Shown here piece after piece: positions 11,973 through 23,500 of a DNA stretch of 64,000 bases (positions are counted from its first letter, which is position 1; every line of letters starts with the position of its first letter). The DNA lies in assembly GCA_000507305.1 (NCBI GenBank), contig DF239161.1:226541-290540 (forward strand), read 5' to 3'. The notes under the pieces are model-generated. The model was not told the DNA's origin, did no database searches, and saw only the letters and a program-made list of their open reading frames with translations. The translations under genes and the position numbers were made by a program. The stretch comes from Breviolum minutum Mf 1.05b.01. Lineage: Eukaryota > Sar > Dinophyceae > Suessiales > Symbiodiniaceae.

Positions 11973-12060
11973 TATGTAATGTAATGTAATGTAATGTAAT
12001 GTAATGTAATGTAATGTAATGTAATGTAATGTAATGTAATGTAATGTAATGTAATGTATG
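11973..12060. repeat. (TGTAA)n microsatellite
   Basis: About 16 perfect tandem copies of a 5-nt unit, followed by a degenerate tgtatgta array up to about 12,135. The Tyr/Ile/Thr-rich antisense ORF across it is a repeat artefact. Confidence 0.9.
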
Positions 12061-12283
12061 TATGATGTATGTACGTGTATGTGTATGTACATGTATATGT
12101 ATATGTATTTGTCTTTGTATATGTATATATATATTTTATTTACACACATGCATCCGTACGTACGTACGTTGCAATCATGCTGTACATGCACAGGATTTAC
12201 CTTCAAAAAAATACCCTCCTGCAAACTAACATTTTTCCCCTGAAAAAAAAACATGCCATTTTGAAGATGATTTTCCTTTTTCT

Positions 12284-12375
12284 CATAGCATCCATGGGGC
12301 TGGTACATTTACCTACATTTACCATAAATTGAAGCCAAATGTAGGTGAATATGCCAGCCCCATGGATCCTATGGG
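12284..12375. repeat. Family E MITE-like repeat
   Basis: catagcatccatggggctgg opposes ccagccccatggatcctatg; the inner arms are tttacctacatttacc and caaatgtaggtgaa. Confidence 0.75.
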
Positions 12376-12390
12376 TTTTCTAACAGGTGA

Positions 12391-12494
12391 GATATGTCGA
12401 TCGTTCCCTTGGAAACCGATCGCCATCGCCACGCCACTGAGGCGATTGGAGAAGGCGGTCTCCCAGTCCTTGAGGCGAACACTGCCTGGGCAAA
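12391..12494 (+). CDS. Candidate exon, unplaced
   Basis: A GC-rich island between repeats. One frame reads MSIVPLETDRHRHATEAIG then EGGLPVLEANTAW and ends at a possible GC donor (CCTGG|gcaaag). Another + frame and the minus strand are also open, so the frame is uncertain. It lies in the large gap between MORN exons f and f2. Confidence 0.3.
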
Positions 12495-12551
12495 GTAGGG
12501 CCCGACCAAACGGACCAGTCCACGGGTCACAGAAGAATGGTAATTTAGGGA

Positions 12552-12660
12552 TACACCCCCGAAGATTAACATGGTTCACCTGAAAAATGATGGTTTTTAA
12601 TAGGAATCTCCTCTTCCAGTAGTTCATTTTCAGGTTCCATGTTAATTTTGCGAAGGTGTA
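12552..12660. repeat. Family D MITE-like repeat
   Basis: tacacccccgaagattaacat opposes atgttaattttgcgaaggtgta; the inner arms are acctgaaaaatga and cattttcaggt. Confidence 0.7.
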
Positions 12661-12664
12661 TTCT

Positions 12665-13440
12665 TCCAAATTTACCCCTTAGGAACTAAAGTAATTTGCC
12701 CAGATTAGTGGGTGATCAAACAAGCAGATGCAGTGTGATGCATGGTGATTTTGAGGTATTTCCCTTATAATAGTGCATGAAGTTTGGGTTGGTAATATAT
12801 ACTGACTGGGTTGGTAATATACTGACCTCTGTTTGATCTGAGTTGATTTTTTCTCCATGGACCTGCAATTTTGTTGGTGAACAAAAGGGGAACTTCAAAT
12901 TTTCTGATGGGACTATTCGAAGAGATTTTGGAATTCGACAACAATTTGGCGTTTTCATGCATTTTCTGCTGGTGGTATTCCTTTCCCGGAAGAGTAAAGA
13001 CCTGGAAATTCTTTGGACCCGGTGCAATTGCATCACTACACCACCAACATCAAAAGCATGTTTTCTTTACATCAAGGTATATTATTTGGTCCCCTTGTTT
13101 CAGGGAAACCTAGGTTGGTGAAATATCATAATTTGGCCAGATATTATGGAATGTTGACAAGTTACTACCCTTGCCACTTTCATAATGGTCACGTGGCGAA
13201 AGTCAAGATTCTTGCTTGCTGCTTTGTTGGAAGATGTGTTGTTTTTTTTTGTTTCCGCTGCAAACGGTAACACAACTGGAAGTTAAGCTGACTTTGTGGT
13301 GGATATGTTGTTTATAGGTGTGAAACAACAGGTGTATTCTCTTCCCATAGGAACATGGTGCAAAAGATGGGAGATCTTCTACTGTACGTTGGGTCTCAAC
13401 GGTTGGATGGATGATCGAAACTCAAAACCTGACCAAGACT
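12665..13440. other. No assignable gene
   Basis: Several overlapping short ORFs. A Tyr/His-rich open patch at 13,130-13,260 (YYGMLTSYYPCHFHNGH) superficially resembles a repeat unit but lacks MORN glycines. Confidence 0.4.
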
Positions 13441-13442
13441 GC

Positions 13443-13542
13443 AGTGGTGGTTTCATTTTTTTAATGTTCACCCCTATTGGTAGAAGATGCCCATGGTGAC
13501 TCCTATTTTTTTCAAAGGGGGTTGGTGAAAAACCAGTTCAAC
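13443..13542. repeat. Family A MITE-like repeat
   Basis: agtggtggtttcatttttttaa opens it and ttcacccctattgg is the core. The right end is decayed (gggggttggtgaaaaaccag). Confidence 0.55.
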
Positions 13543-14069
13543 CAGAAGAAAAAATATCAGCCAACAAAACCATCAGAAGCACCGCTCTGAAGTGACCAGA
13601 AACGACATGGCTGCTTGCAAACGGACTCTTTAAAAAGCCATATTTGGCTAAAAATCCCAAATGTTTTCCCAAAGGCATGATTCATATAAGTTTCTATCCT
13701 TGAAGTTAATCATTTATGTCATATTTCTCAATATCAATATATATATATAATATAAACATATAATCTCCCAGTATCTCCCAGTTATATCTTCAGTTTTTCG
13801 TTGTTCCCTGTTTTAACCATGGACCATGCATCCATCGACACGTCGAAAAAAAAACCTCCGTCTCCAGGACCATGGATCGCCAAGGCTTAAGCCCTGGACG
13901 AGTTCCACTTCCCAACATGGATCCGTAGGGAGTCCTGGACGAAGACACCGGGGGTTTCGTTAGGGATAGAAAAAACTGGGTTTTCGTGGCAGCTCACATA
14001 TTTTTGGGCATTTTTCATCCACGAAAATTGGGGGAAGATTTTTTCAGCCATTTTGACGAAGTTCGCATA

Positions 14070-14107
14070 TATTTTTCAGATGGGTTGGTGAAAAAAACAC
14101 CAACTAG
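14070..14107. repeat. Family A right-end fragment
   Basis: Only tatttttcagatgggttgg with a caccaactag end is present. Confidence 0.5.
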
Positions 14108-14154
14108 AACAGGTTGGAGTTTGAGAACCCCTTTGAACAACAAGCATACACTGT

Positions 14155-14277
14155 ACTCCCCTGAAGTTTAACATGACGGTTCGCCCCTGAAGTTTAGTTA
14201 CCTTCCAAACCCAAGTAGTCTGAAAAAAAACACCCATGTTTCAGGGGTTTTTGCTGTTAAATTTCAGGGGTGGTAAC
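14155..14277. repeat. Family D MITE-like repeat
   Basis: Opens tactcccctgaagtttaacat and closes ctgttaaatttcaggggtgg, with inner cccctgaagttta and ttcaggggttttt. Confidence 0.65.
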
Positions 14278-14457
14278 TTTGTTGCTTCGGGTGAGTCGAA
14301 CATATGAACTAGTGAGGATCTGACCTTGCAAATCACTGCCTTTTCACAGCTGTAGATCACATTTTCACAGCTGTAACTCACCTCCAAATCACTACCTTTT
14401 TTTGAGATTTGCCTTTTGTGTTGCAAATCATGAAGACACCATGATGAGTGATTGCAT

Positions 14458-14505
14458 TGTATATATATATATATATCTATATATTATATATATATTTATA
14501 TTGGC
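14458..14505. repeat. (TA)n microsatellite
   Basis: Simple tatata array with a few interruptions. Confidence 0.85.
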
Positions 14506-14509
14506 AAGC

Positions 14510-15165
14510 ATAAGTTGCATTATATCTTGTGATGCTACCCTTCAAGCAACAATAGAACATGAAGGTCCCTACTCCATGGCTGTAATAAATCTGGTCATGA
14601 CTGTTGCTTGGCTCCGGATTTTGAATCCCATCAATAATTCTACCAAAAATGGGTCCTTAAGGACCCATGGGGGAGATTTTGTCAGCTGCGGATGTTCTGG
14701 AAAAGACCTCTCCAAGGTCCCCCACGTTTTTGAGACACAAAAATCCTGGCAAATCCTAAACGAAGGGAATGGATTTCCATGGAAACTACCGTACTAAGCG
14801 TTTCCGATTTGATTTACGGACACCAGAACCATCATACGCTGACAAGATCGGATTAACTGGCCACCAGTGAAACACTACTTGATGGAATGAAGTCTGGCAT
14901 CGGTCAAGCTTGCTAGTGAATATTCTCGATATTTACAGGATTTGTCATGTACTATCCATATTTTTGTGCGGATTTGGAGCGCTAAAAGCCACCTGTGAAT
15001 GATTTTTGGAAGACTCTAAGTTAATTAGAAAGGCCAGAATTGATCATCCAAATTACCCCACATCTAGTCAGAAATCTTTCACGTGGTTAGATGTCTGAAA
15101 TTGATTTTGAGAGGCTCCCTCCCCACAAAAAAGTCCCAAACAAAAGACACATGAGCACTGAAACA
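14510..15165. other. No gene or clear repeat seen
   Basis: No splice-flanked open segment or palindromic repeat was recognised. Confidence 0.4.
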
Positions 15166-15171
15166 ATCCTT

Positions 15172-15301
15172 CGTTGTTTAGGGTATATATGGGATTATAC
15201 TACGCGGTTATGTGGGGCTTATAATAATCCATTATAAGGATTCCTATTAAACAACCAGCATAATGGAAAGTAAACGAGTTTTTTTTGCGGCTCACATGAG
15301 T
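15172..15301. repeat. Family C repeat
   Basis: cgttgtttagggtatatatgg, then aggattcctattaaacaacc, then aatggaaagta, a T-run and gcggctca. tgtttag/taaaca are the inner inverted ends. Confidence 0.7.
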
Positions 15302-15995
15302 TGAGGTATTTTTTTCCTAGTCGGGGGAAACCTGCTCCTTGAACTCCAAATCGTTCAGTCAGCAGCGAGATTTGTTTCAGGAGCTATATCTTGAGCTTTG
15401 ATGGTTTGTGGGAATCAGTGGGGACATCCCAGCTGTGGTAAAATCGGTGAACTGAAGGTTACAGGATGAAGGCTGTTGAGGGAAAAATATGTTCGTGTTT
15501 TTTTCCCCAAAAAAAACAATTGATTCTTCTTTTTTTGGAAAAAAGTGACCTCTGGGTGATCAAAGGGTGAAGCTGGGTGTTGATTCTAAAATGAAGATGT
15601 TATTTTTTCTGTTTTTTTTGGGGGGGAAGGAGGAATGGATATTTTGCATAAACAATAATAGGCATGGTGGTTGTTTTCCATTGGGATTGGTTTGAGATTC
15701 TTTGATCAATGGGCCATATTTCACCAGACATGTCTTTGAATAACTAGGAAGTACCATCAGCAAACATCCCATGTTGGTGGCTCCAAAATCCCCCAACCAT
15801 CCTTCACTCTTCACGTTATTAGGCAGGTATTTAGATGACTGTCTAGTCTAGTGGTTTCAATTCCATTTTGTTGGGAACCTCATGGTCTCTTTTGATGTTT
15901 CAAATAAGCTGCTGATTTCCTTGCACTATGACCTGATGTATGCCGTGGAAGTCATATTATATGAACCATCCAAAAATCATGAGGGGTTGTTTCCA

Positions 15996-16087
15996 GTCGG
16001 CTTTACCGGAGCCTCCAGTATTGACTCCAATCCAGCGGAACGTGACAAGACTTTCAAAACTCCAAATACCCATCTCAAGGAGAATAT
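15996..16087 (+). CDS. Candidate exon, unplaced
   Basis: Follows a good acceptor (ggggttgtttccag). Two frames are open for about 90 nt; one reads GFTGASSIDSNPAERDKTF. The coding-like composition contrasts with the flanks. No domain was recognised. It may belong to the MORN gene, but it has no MORN signature. Confidence 0.3.
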
Positions 16088-16330
16088 GATGCACTGCATG
16101 TTTTTTTTTTAACTGTTTGTTGCTACAAAAAAGGGTTCATGGTGAAACCAATATTCAAACAGGCTATGAATCACAGCTTGTTTTCTTCAAAAAACCAGTG
16201 ACTATTGGAGCTGGGAGTTTTTTTTTGCAACGAAACGGTGGCAATTTTGAAGATTGCAGCCCTGAATCTTGATTCACCATCCTCTCTAGTTGTTGAATAC
16301 TTCATTGACATGATTTCCTTACCAAACGTC

Positions 16331-16441
16331 CCCTAGGCATCTAATCACCTTCTGAGAATGGTAATGGAACCGAAATACCATGCGTTTTGGAGGTGATTGG
16401 ACACCCCAATCATCCTCTGACAAGGTGATTGGATCCCTAAG
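16331..16441. repeat. Family I repeat
   Basis: Shares caccttctgagaatggtaa, tatgcgtttggaggtgattgg-like and gacaccccaatcatc words with the copies at 51.1 and 53.95 kb. The ends are ccctagg / ccctaagg. Confidence 0.65.
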
Positions 16442-16512
16442 GATTGACATGATTTCCTTACCAAACATCATATAGTTAACAGGAAAAGACCGAGGGGCCC
16501 ACAAGATTTTTT

Positions 16513-16700
16513 ATGCACAACATATTTCGGGCACCTCGAACGGATGCTCAAAAACCGGCCATCGATCGACTGTCTTCGAAAGCTCGGAAAAACACAAAGA
16601 CGATACCAGTCGAGACTGTTGGAGGAAGCGCTGGACAGAAGACTGATCACGGTACATGGCGGCCGTCACGATGGAACAAGGTTTTTTTCGCTATGTTCTC
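16513..16700 (+). other. GC-rich open patch, unassigned
   Basis: Two + frames are open through about 190 nt, one containing LGKTQRRYQSRLLEEALDRR. No conserved motif was recognised. It may be a relic of a mobile element. Confidence 0.25.
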
Positions 16701-16837
16701 GGTCGGTTGGTTCCATCGTTCTGAAAGGATGTCTCACAAAGTCAGCTTTCTTAATTGACCGGCCTCATATGGGCATGGCTCTTTGAGTCGCTCTTTCCCT
16801 GTACCTCGTGCGCTAGGCCAGGGATTAACGCCAGTGA

Positions 16838-16885
16838 AAAGGGCAAATTATAGCGACCAGACCGCAACTGGTGGTTTATGTTACT
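16838..16885. repeat. Family J left-end fragment
   Basis: gggcaaattatagcgaccag followed by accgcaactggtggttt. Confidence 0.5.
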
Positions 16886-17478
16886 GTATCCCGAGGCTTC
16901 AAAACACGTGAGGAGATAGGACTGAACCTCAAAACCCCACCCAAACAAACAAACCTCGGCAGGTATTTGGAACCCTTGGACCTCCAAAACCATGAAAAAT
17001 GAATGTTTTAGTTTTAGGGCCTTCAAATATGGGTTATAAGTTATAAGCCCTAGAAATAAAGGAAAAGTGGGTTCCTATGGAATAGGGTATACAAAAAGTT
17101 TCCTCCAAGCAGTTTTTTCACGAGTTCTCACACCAAGGATTGGACGAAAACCGACGCAGAAGCGCGGGAAATCAGCCCTCTCTATGAGAACTTGTCCCTT
17201 GTTCATGAAGGGCAAGGGGGGTTGTTTGGGCTGTTTAGTTGGTTGATGTTGGGATGAAATCATGTTTTGAATGGGGCCTTCTATCAGGAGTAATCGTGAA
17301 ACTCCATTCCTTAAGCAATCAAGGATTTCATGCGGCAAGGAGGGATCTCGCAGAAGTCCCGTTTTTTTGGTTGCATGCTTGGGATTGGTGGTGTTTTTTG
17401 TTCTCTTCCGCCTAGAGGTGGTTTTAGGAAGATGGCGATACTGAACACAGAAACTGTATGGCCAGTCCACCTACGGAA

Positions 17479-17570
17479 CCCCCATCAGAAATAAGGCTTA
17501 AATAAAGCTGTACTAAGGGAACCCAATGGTTGATAAGCACGTAATAAAGCCTTATTTTGGGGTGGGTTAC
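17479..17570. repeat. Family M repeat
   Basis: ccatcagaaataaggcttaa opposes taaagccttattttggggtgg; centre gggaacccaatggttgataag. Related copy at 35.9 kb. Confidence 0.6.
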
Positions 17571-18051
17571 GTTAGGGTGAAGGGAGGTTGACTAGCCATC
17601 AATTAAAGGTTTGATTTGTTGATGTTTCAGAAAACCGGATGACCAACCAGTTTAGCTTGAAAGGAACTCCGCCGGGTATCAAAGTTTTGAGCTGGCCAAA
17701 AAGTTCACCATTCTACCATGGCAGCTGTATACATACAAAACAGTTGGGATTTCCTAATGCAGCCATGTTAGTTTGGCAGGCAGTATACGGGAATGTACTG
17801 TATGGAATATTGAAGAACATTGACCAATTTACATCCAAGAACCATAAACATCATGAACCATTCAAGTAGTTGCCACTAGTTACGCATACACTCAAAAAAT
17901 CAATTTCGTCTAAAACCTGCTGACGTGGTGTTTGAGACATGGCTCCAAAACCGTCACAAAGATTTTGTAGAAGTACAGGTGATCCAGTGATCCTGGCAAT
18001 GCATCTGGTTGCAGCCAACTTCCTTGTGTTTTTGTGTGTTTTTTTTGATGC

Positions 18052-18102
18052 TGGGATGTCCATGGTACTTAGTAACTGGGGTTGTTTCACCCCTATAATG
18101 GA
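18052..18102. repeat. Family B fragment
   Basis: gctgggatgtccatggtacttagtaactgg and tttcacccctata are intact; the rest is missing. Confidence 0.6.
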
Positions 18103-18289
18103 ATAAATTTCAGCCTACGAAAATAACTGGTTTTCTACCAGGGCCCACCTTTGTAGTCAGGCCAGAATCAAAGAATATTTAGGGGTTATCACAAGTCAAC
18201 AGTTTAGGCCACCTAGTTTTGCCAAATTTTCACGAAAAATCACCTGTAGACATAAACTTCAATGTTCCAGTCAGGTCTTAAACCCAAAA

Positions 18290-18704
18290 CAAACAAACTC
18301 AGGTTGAGGACCAGGAAACTGGCCAAACCCGAGCCTGGAGATACTTATTCTCCAATTTAAAGCTGCGTGGCGACTTATCGCCAGATTTTGCCCATGGTTT
18401 GTGGAACGCGCAAAAGACAGCGGTGAAGGTGGTTTTACCAGCTGCATGCGGTGACCTTCAAACTTCTTTACTGAAGCTGTCCATTGCAGCCAACTACCGC
18501 CACGGGGCATTTAAATCCGGTGACAAGCACATCAAGTTGAAAGAGTGTTTTGCAATCTTCTTGGCGAAGCAAGAAGGGGACTGGTGGATGAATTTGACTG
18601 AGGACATTGCAGTGGTCCGAGGAGGTGACTCCTTGGAATCAGAGTCACTATTTCTATCACTGGAAGAAGTGCTGAAAGCCCCCGGTGTCGGGAAACTAAC
18701 ATAG
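18290..18704 (+). CDS. Long coding-like segment, function unknown
   Basis: One + frame stays open from after a TAA near 18,278 to TAG at 18,704, and can start at an acceptor (aaactcag|GTT) at 18,303. It contains AWRYLFSNLKLRGDLSPDF, AVKVVLPAACGDL and AFKSGDKHIKLKECFAIF. An internal GT donor (CGAGGAG|gtgact) is possible. Length and composition argue for real or recently decayed coding DNA. I recognise no family. It may be an exon of the MORN gene (no MORN motif) or part of an unrelated element. Confidence 0.45.
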
Positions 18705-19850
18705 CTGACTTGAAAATCCACCATTCTGTAACCCAGTGAAATTGGGAAGGTACCCCCGGAAGATACCCCTTAAAATCCCTAAAAATGCCTTCAAATGGTG
18801 TTAAAATGAGGATAAATGAACAGGGGTTAGGGCACCATTCCAGGGTCCCTGGGTAAAATCTCCAAGTAACAAAATGTTGATGCTCTTTTCAATGATTCGA
18901 TGCCAGGCACCCTTTGATGCCAGACGAATTTGTTGAAGCCAAAGCACACCGCGATCTTAAGCTCGACACCGTCACTTGGGACATTTGGGGTTATATATGG
19001 GTGTTTCCAAAAACAGTGGTACACCAAAATGGATGGTTATTGCTTGTGTGTGAAGGGTTCAAAAGGCCCAGAATCAGTTGGTGTACTTTTGTTTTTTGTT
19101 TTCAGGCAAGCCTTCCCTAAGAATCAATGACATTCATATTCTCAGATGATGAGCAAGGGATGGACCCTTCATCATCACCGAAGCGAAAGGCATTACGTAT
19201 GGCATAGTAATTATTTAGGTGAACCAGGAAACCCATTCTCAGCTTGGGATTCATACCTGCTTGAGGTGACACAAAGGTCTTTTGGGAGGGTTCCAATTGT
19301 TTCAACCTCCTCACCGTGGGTGGGGGGTGTTTGGAAGCCTAGGGTAATTTTATAGGTCGTTTTTGTTCAAGGAATTCCCGGTGAAGATGGTTGAATGGTT
19401 TGTTGCCTGGTTGAATCAATATATACTCATGTACGAAATTTGTTACATCAACAGCAAAGATAAAATCATTGAACATGTGGACATTCGATCTGGAGCTACG
19501 CACAGAACCATGCCTATTCAGTTGGAATATTCATGCAGATTGATAACTTTTTAATCCACTGTTCGCTGAAGCATGAACCATCAGTGAACCATAAAAAGCA
19601 AAATAGTATTTATCCTGAGTCATGTAGGTTAATTCACTTGTGACAAGACTTTGTCTTGAAAAAATGCTTGCAGTTGGCAATTCCAGAGTGTGTGTCCTTT
19701 TGATTTTAAGAAAACCAGCTGTAACCACTAAACTGGAAGTATATTTATATAGGGAAATTTCATCGCGACCATGCACCGCCGGTTGAACCCACCCCTTCCG
19801 TGGTGGTTTAGGATCACATAATCCCCCCAAAAAGAAGCCGTGATCCTTCG
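18705..19850. other. No gene seen
   Basis: A decayed family D-like piece at 18,690-18,770 (ggaaactaacatagc) is followed by short overlapping ORFs only. Confidence 0.4.
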
Positions 19851-19854
19851 AACG

Positions 19855-20033
19855 AGCAATGAAAAAAACCTTAGTTGTTTAGGGTATATAGGGGATTATA
19901 ATGGATTATACTACACAGTTAATAGGGGGATTATATTAAACCATTAAGACCCATTATAAGGATCCCAGGATGCCTATTAAACAGCCAGGATTTTATGGAT
20001 AGTATCCGGCCGTTGTTTTTTTTTTTCTGTGTC
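19855..20033. repeat. Family C repeat
   Basis: ttagttgtttagggtatatagg, cattataaggatcccagga, ctattaaacagccagg and a T-run. The long copy includes a duplicated aaggatccca-type segment. Confidence 0.7.
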
Positions 20034-20128
20034 TCAATTAGGTCATAATTTGCCCAGGAAAATATCAACCCGTGGATTAGTTGTTTATGGTGTCTTTTTT
20101 TGGATTTGATCCCATGGGATTCATCACC

Positions 20129-20228
20129 ATTACCCTCCCTGAAACTAACAGCTCGCCCCTGAAAATAGACCCCTGGAAAAGGAGATTCCTATTTGAAACC
20201 ACCATTTTTAGGGGCTTTTGCTGTTAGA
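20129..20228. repeat. Family D MITE-like repeat, right end short
   Basis: accctccctgaaactaacagc with inner cccctgaaaatag and ccatttttaggggcttttgctgttag. The terminal agggagggt is missing. Confidence 0.65.
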
Positions 20229-20303
20229 TTGAAGAAGAGTAAGCACCGCCATTGGTTGGAGACGATTTATGGTGAAACTTTTTCTTGCAGCATTTTTTGA
20301 AGC

Positions 20304-20375
20304 ACATCGAAGAACCTGGCCCAGAGTTAAGCAAGCCTCCCCTTCCCCAAAAAAAACACACCTAAAAGATCCTAA
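20304..20375 (+). other. Possible short exon after ttcttgcag
   Basis: Good acceptor (actttttcttgcag) and an open frame HFLKHIEEPGPELSKPPLP. There is no donor or motif to confirm it. Confidence 0.2.
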
Positions 20376-20769
20376 AAGGTGACAAAAGTGGAGCGCATGC
20401 AAAATCTGCCGCACATGCGCTTCGCAAGGCCGTTGGGTGTTTTTTTGGCGGAAATTTCAGTTAGCGTGGTGTAGAAAAGTGATATCAGAAATGTGTAGTT
20501 TTGGAGCCTTTCCTTTTTTTTTTTGAGCAATGAAAAAAGGGGCCCAAAGGGTTGAAACTAGGGTGAAGATACGGGATGAAATGCTACCCAGATTATGTGG
20601 GGATTCTTTCATAAACAATTATATTAATTATATTCCCTAAGAATCCAGAACTCTCCCGATTTGTTCGCAGGATTTTATGGTCGAAACATCCCGTCCTCAG
20701 GTTATAGGATTGGTTCGGGGAAATCACGAAATCTTAGGACATATCTGGATTCTTAGGGTCAGTAGCTGA

Positions 20770-20900
20770 CAGGTGGGTCCCGTCACCCGTTATGAGTAAG
20801 GGCCCATGACTCCACTTATTTCGGGGTGAAATACCTCCAGTTACCCATTGATTTTTGGTCATTTATAGGGTCCATTTATAACGATCGGCCCGGGCCCACC
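20770..20900. repeat. Family F repeat
   Basis: caggtgggtcccgtcaccc opposes gatcggcccgggcccacc; the middle carries ccagttacccattgattttt and ggtcatttatagggtcc. Confidence 0.65.
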
Positions 20901-21140
20901 AATGATGTACAAATCATATAGTTATACCACGTGGGTAAATTGGCTTATATTATATATATCATATGGCCCCTCATTTAAAAGACTAAAACCAATTTTTAAC
21001 CAACTTACATGGGCTTGCTTCTATAGTCACTTTTGCTTGAAACCTACAAGTTTCAAACTTACGAAGGAACCTACCATTGATCCAAGGGGAATCCGGTCAA
21101 TCCACTGTCAGACTGTGCTACCTTGACCCTTCAAATCCCT

Positions 21141-21289
21141 AGGATGTCCTACTTCGAATCATTAGGATCAATAGATTATTTCACCCCTATATTTCAGGTT
21201 GTTTCAAACCAATTGCCAATTTGAAAAGAAATGTAACACCAACGAAAAAAAATACCAGCTATTTACCAACTTTCATGGACATCCCTGTA
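21141..21289. repeat. Family B repeat, diverged
   Basis: aggatgtcctacttcg at the left and tttcatggacatccctgta at the right, with tttcacccctatatttcagg inside. Confidence 0.5.
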
Positions 21290-21419
21290 TGTTGTACCCA
21301 AAGATCCATGTTTGATCAAGTTGTGGAGTTGTGGTTTGTTTGTAACCTTGACATTGAGGTATAACCATATAGAGGTTGTACAGTATGAAGCCTCCGGATA
21401 GCTATCCTGTTCCAAACAC

Positions 21420-21500
21420 CGAACCCACGTGAAGAGGTATGACTGGAACCACCAAACCTACATCAAAAGACATTCTCAGCAGGTATTTGAAAGACTACGG
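21420..21500. repeat. Family G fragment
   Basis: Contains acaccgaacccacgtgaagaggtatgactgg and tctcagcaggtatttg-like words. Confidence 0.4.
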
Positions 21501-21508
21501 TATATATT

Positions 21509-21616
21509 ACACTCCCTGAAACTAACATCGCCCCAGAAAATTGATGGTTAGAAGATGATTTTTTTGTTTGGGATGGCCTATGTTCAGGGACGAGCTGTTA
21601 GTTTTCGGGAGGGTTA
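21509..21616. repeat. Family D MITE-like repeat
   Basis: acactccctgaaactaacat opposes gctgttagttttcgggaggg. Confidence 0.7.
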
Positions 21617-21899
21617 CTATACATGTATAGACACTTCACTGTTAACCCTAAGAGGATTGGGCAAAAATCAAGATGGATCCATTTTCCAAAGCGTTATTTG
21701 AGATTTTCCAGGAGATCATTTTCCTCTTTATTGAAATACCGGATGGACATCCAGGGCCACCAAAATTCACTGAGGTTTGGTATGATTTTTGCCCCGAAAA
21801 ACATACCAACCAAACACCGATTTCACCTCAGGAGGTGAAAATGGATGTCTAGGGAATGGATGTTTCAGAAAAAAATGATGTGGGTCAGCCATTGCTCTT

Positions 21900-21996
21900 C
21901 TAGGTGGTGGTTTCAAACATTTTTAATTTTCACCCCTACTTGGGGAAGATTTCCAATTTGACTATTTTTTTTCAAATGGGTCGAAACCACCAACTA
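21900..21996. repeat. Family A MITE-like repeat
   Basis: ctaggtggtggtttcaaac to gtcgaaaccaccaactag, with a near-consensus core. Confidence 0.8.
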
Positions 21997-22076
21997 GTCT
22001 TCATGAGGCTGGTTGAGGTCTGTGACTCTTTGCAGATTTTGCAACTTTGCAGAACGCAAAGACACGTACAAAGGTA

Positions 22077-22214
22077 TTGGGATGTCCTGCTGGTACTTAG
22101 TAGCTGTATAGCAACTATAACCCCTGTACAACTAGGTTGTAAGTCCCTTAAGTGCATTTAAGTGGGTTATAGACCAACTTACTAACTAGTTACGAACTTC
22201 CATGGACACCCTAG
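22077..22214. repeat. Family B MITE-like repeat
   Basis: ttgggatgtcctgctggtac to cttccatggacaccctagt: mixed terminal types. Confidence 0.7.
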
Positions 22215-22360
22215 TTATATTTTTTGCCCTACTTTTAATGGGTAAACCTTTGATGACTTCTTTTGTTTGCAGGTACTTTCCTCTGGACCCCATGGAAGTG
22301 CAAGCTGTTTCTTGGATTCGAAAGTCAGAGCGGTTTGAGCCAAGAGCAATGAACTCAATC

Positions 22361-22463
22361 ATGACTAGGTTGTGATTTCAAAGATTTTTTATGTTCACCC
22401 TGGGGAGATGATCCAATTTGAATTGCACATATTTTTCAAATGGGTTGGTTCAACCACCAACCA
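22361..22463. repeat. Family A MITE-like repeat
   Basis: gactaggttgtgatttcaaag to ggttggttcaaccaccaacc. It has the gatgatccaatttga core and a small insertion. Confidence 0.65.
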
Positions 22464-22559
22464 GATGAGATTCCCTAATCTCCCAGTCATACGGGGATTT
22501 CTGAAAGGTTTGACGCCTCGCAAGAATATGACTAGAGGATGTTGAAAGACTAGGGATTT

Positions 22560-22690
22560 GTTTGCATGTTTTCAAAGAATATTAATATTAATACATATTC
22601 CCTGGACATCCAAACACCTCCTGAGAAGATATTTGGACCCCCGAAACCTATCTAAAACACCTCCTCTTGAGGTACTTGGATGTCTAGGGA
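22560..22690. repeat. Family G repeats
   Basis: Two tandem partial units with ggacatccaaacacctcctg and aacacctcctcttgagg. Confidence 0.45.
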
Positions 22691-22883
22691 TTATACGTTA
22701 GATATACATTATATTTGAGTTGATTATAGATAGTGAACATCTCACTATGTGCACGGCTGACAAAAATATCAAAAACAGTTCAACTCGGTAGTTTCTTTAG
22801 CCACTGCATTTTTGACGAACGCATCCTCAGAGAGTTTCTGGTGACACACTTTTTCCATCGAGTTGTGCGTCAGTTTCATTTCC

Positions 22884-22960
22884 CATCCATGTATAGTATT
22901 TTACCCACGTTTGCTTGCTTTTTTGGTAAATGTAGGTAACTATAACATACATGGATGGGA
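22884..22960. repeat. Family E MITE-like repeat
   Basis: cccatccatgtatagtatttta opposes taacatacatggatggg; the inner arm is ggtaaatgtaggtaac. Confidence 0.7.
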
Positions 22961-23091
22961 CGGGTTTCAATTCAGGATCCTCTTTTTTTTTCGATCGAGA
23001 GACGTTTTACTCCTCTTGGGCTTTGAACAAAACATCCTCCAACAACATGTTCCATCCTTTTTGGAACCCTTTCCCCCAACATCTTCAACAA

Positions 23092-23500
23092 ATACCCTCC
23101 CTGAAACTAACAGCAAAAGCCCCTGAAAATAGACACCCGGAAAAGGAAATTCCTATCTGGGTGGTGGTTTCAAAATTTTTTAAATGTTCATCCCTATTTG
23201 GGGAAATGATCCAATTTGACTAATATTTTTCAAGGGGGTTGAAACCACCAACTAGTAATTCACTATTATACCACCATTTGGGAGAATATTCTCTACTTTT
23301 CCCAAGCAAATCCAAGTTGAAGATATGTTTCCTTTTGAAAATGGTGACCTTCCATTGACGTGTGATCGTTGACCAGAGGGTACTGACCCTGAAAAATTGG
23401 GAGGTTGTGGTTGACGAGTTTCAATGGGAAAATGTGCTATTGGGTTGGTTGAAACCACGTAACTAGCTATTGGAAATCCACCATTTTTAGGGGGCAAAAA
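23092..23500. repeat. Nested repeats: family D split by family A
   Basis: A family D left half (23,092-23,157) runs straight into a complete family A copy (23,157-23,255). A matching D inner arm (ccatttttaggggg) reappears at about 23,475, after a second decayed A right end (23,438-23,466). This implies successive insertions. Confidence 0.55.

Noticed and set aside
11790-12308. 172-aa minus-strand ORF rich in Tyr, Ile, Thr and His
   Set aside because: It is a translation of the (TGTAA)n and tgtatgta arrays.
17075-17470. 131-aa minus-strand ORF
   Set aside because: Lys/Thr-rich without motif; no support beyond length.
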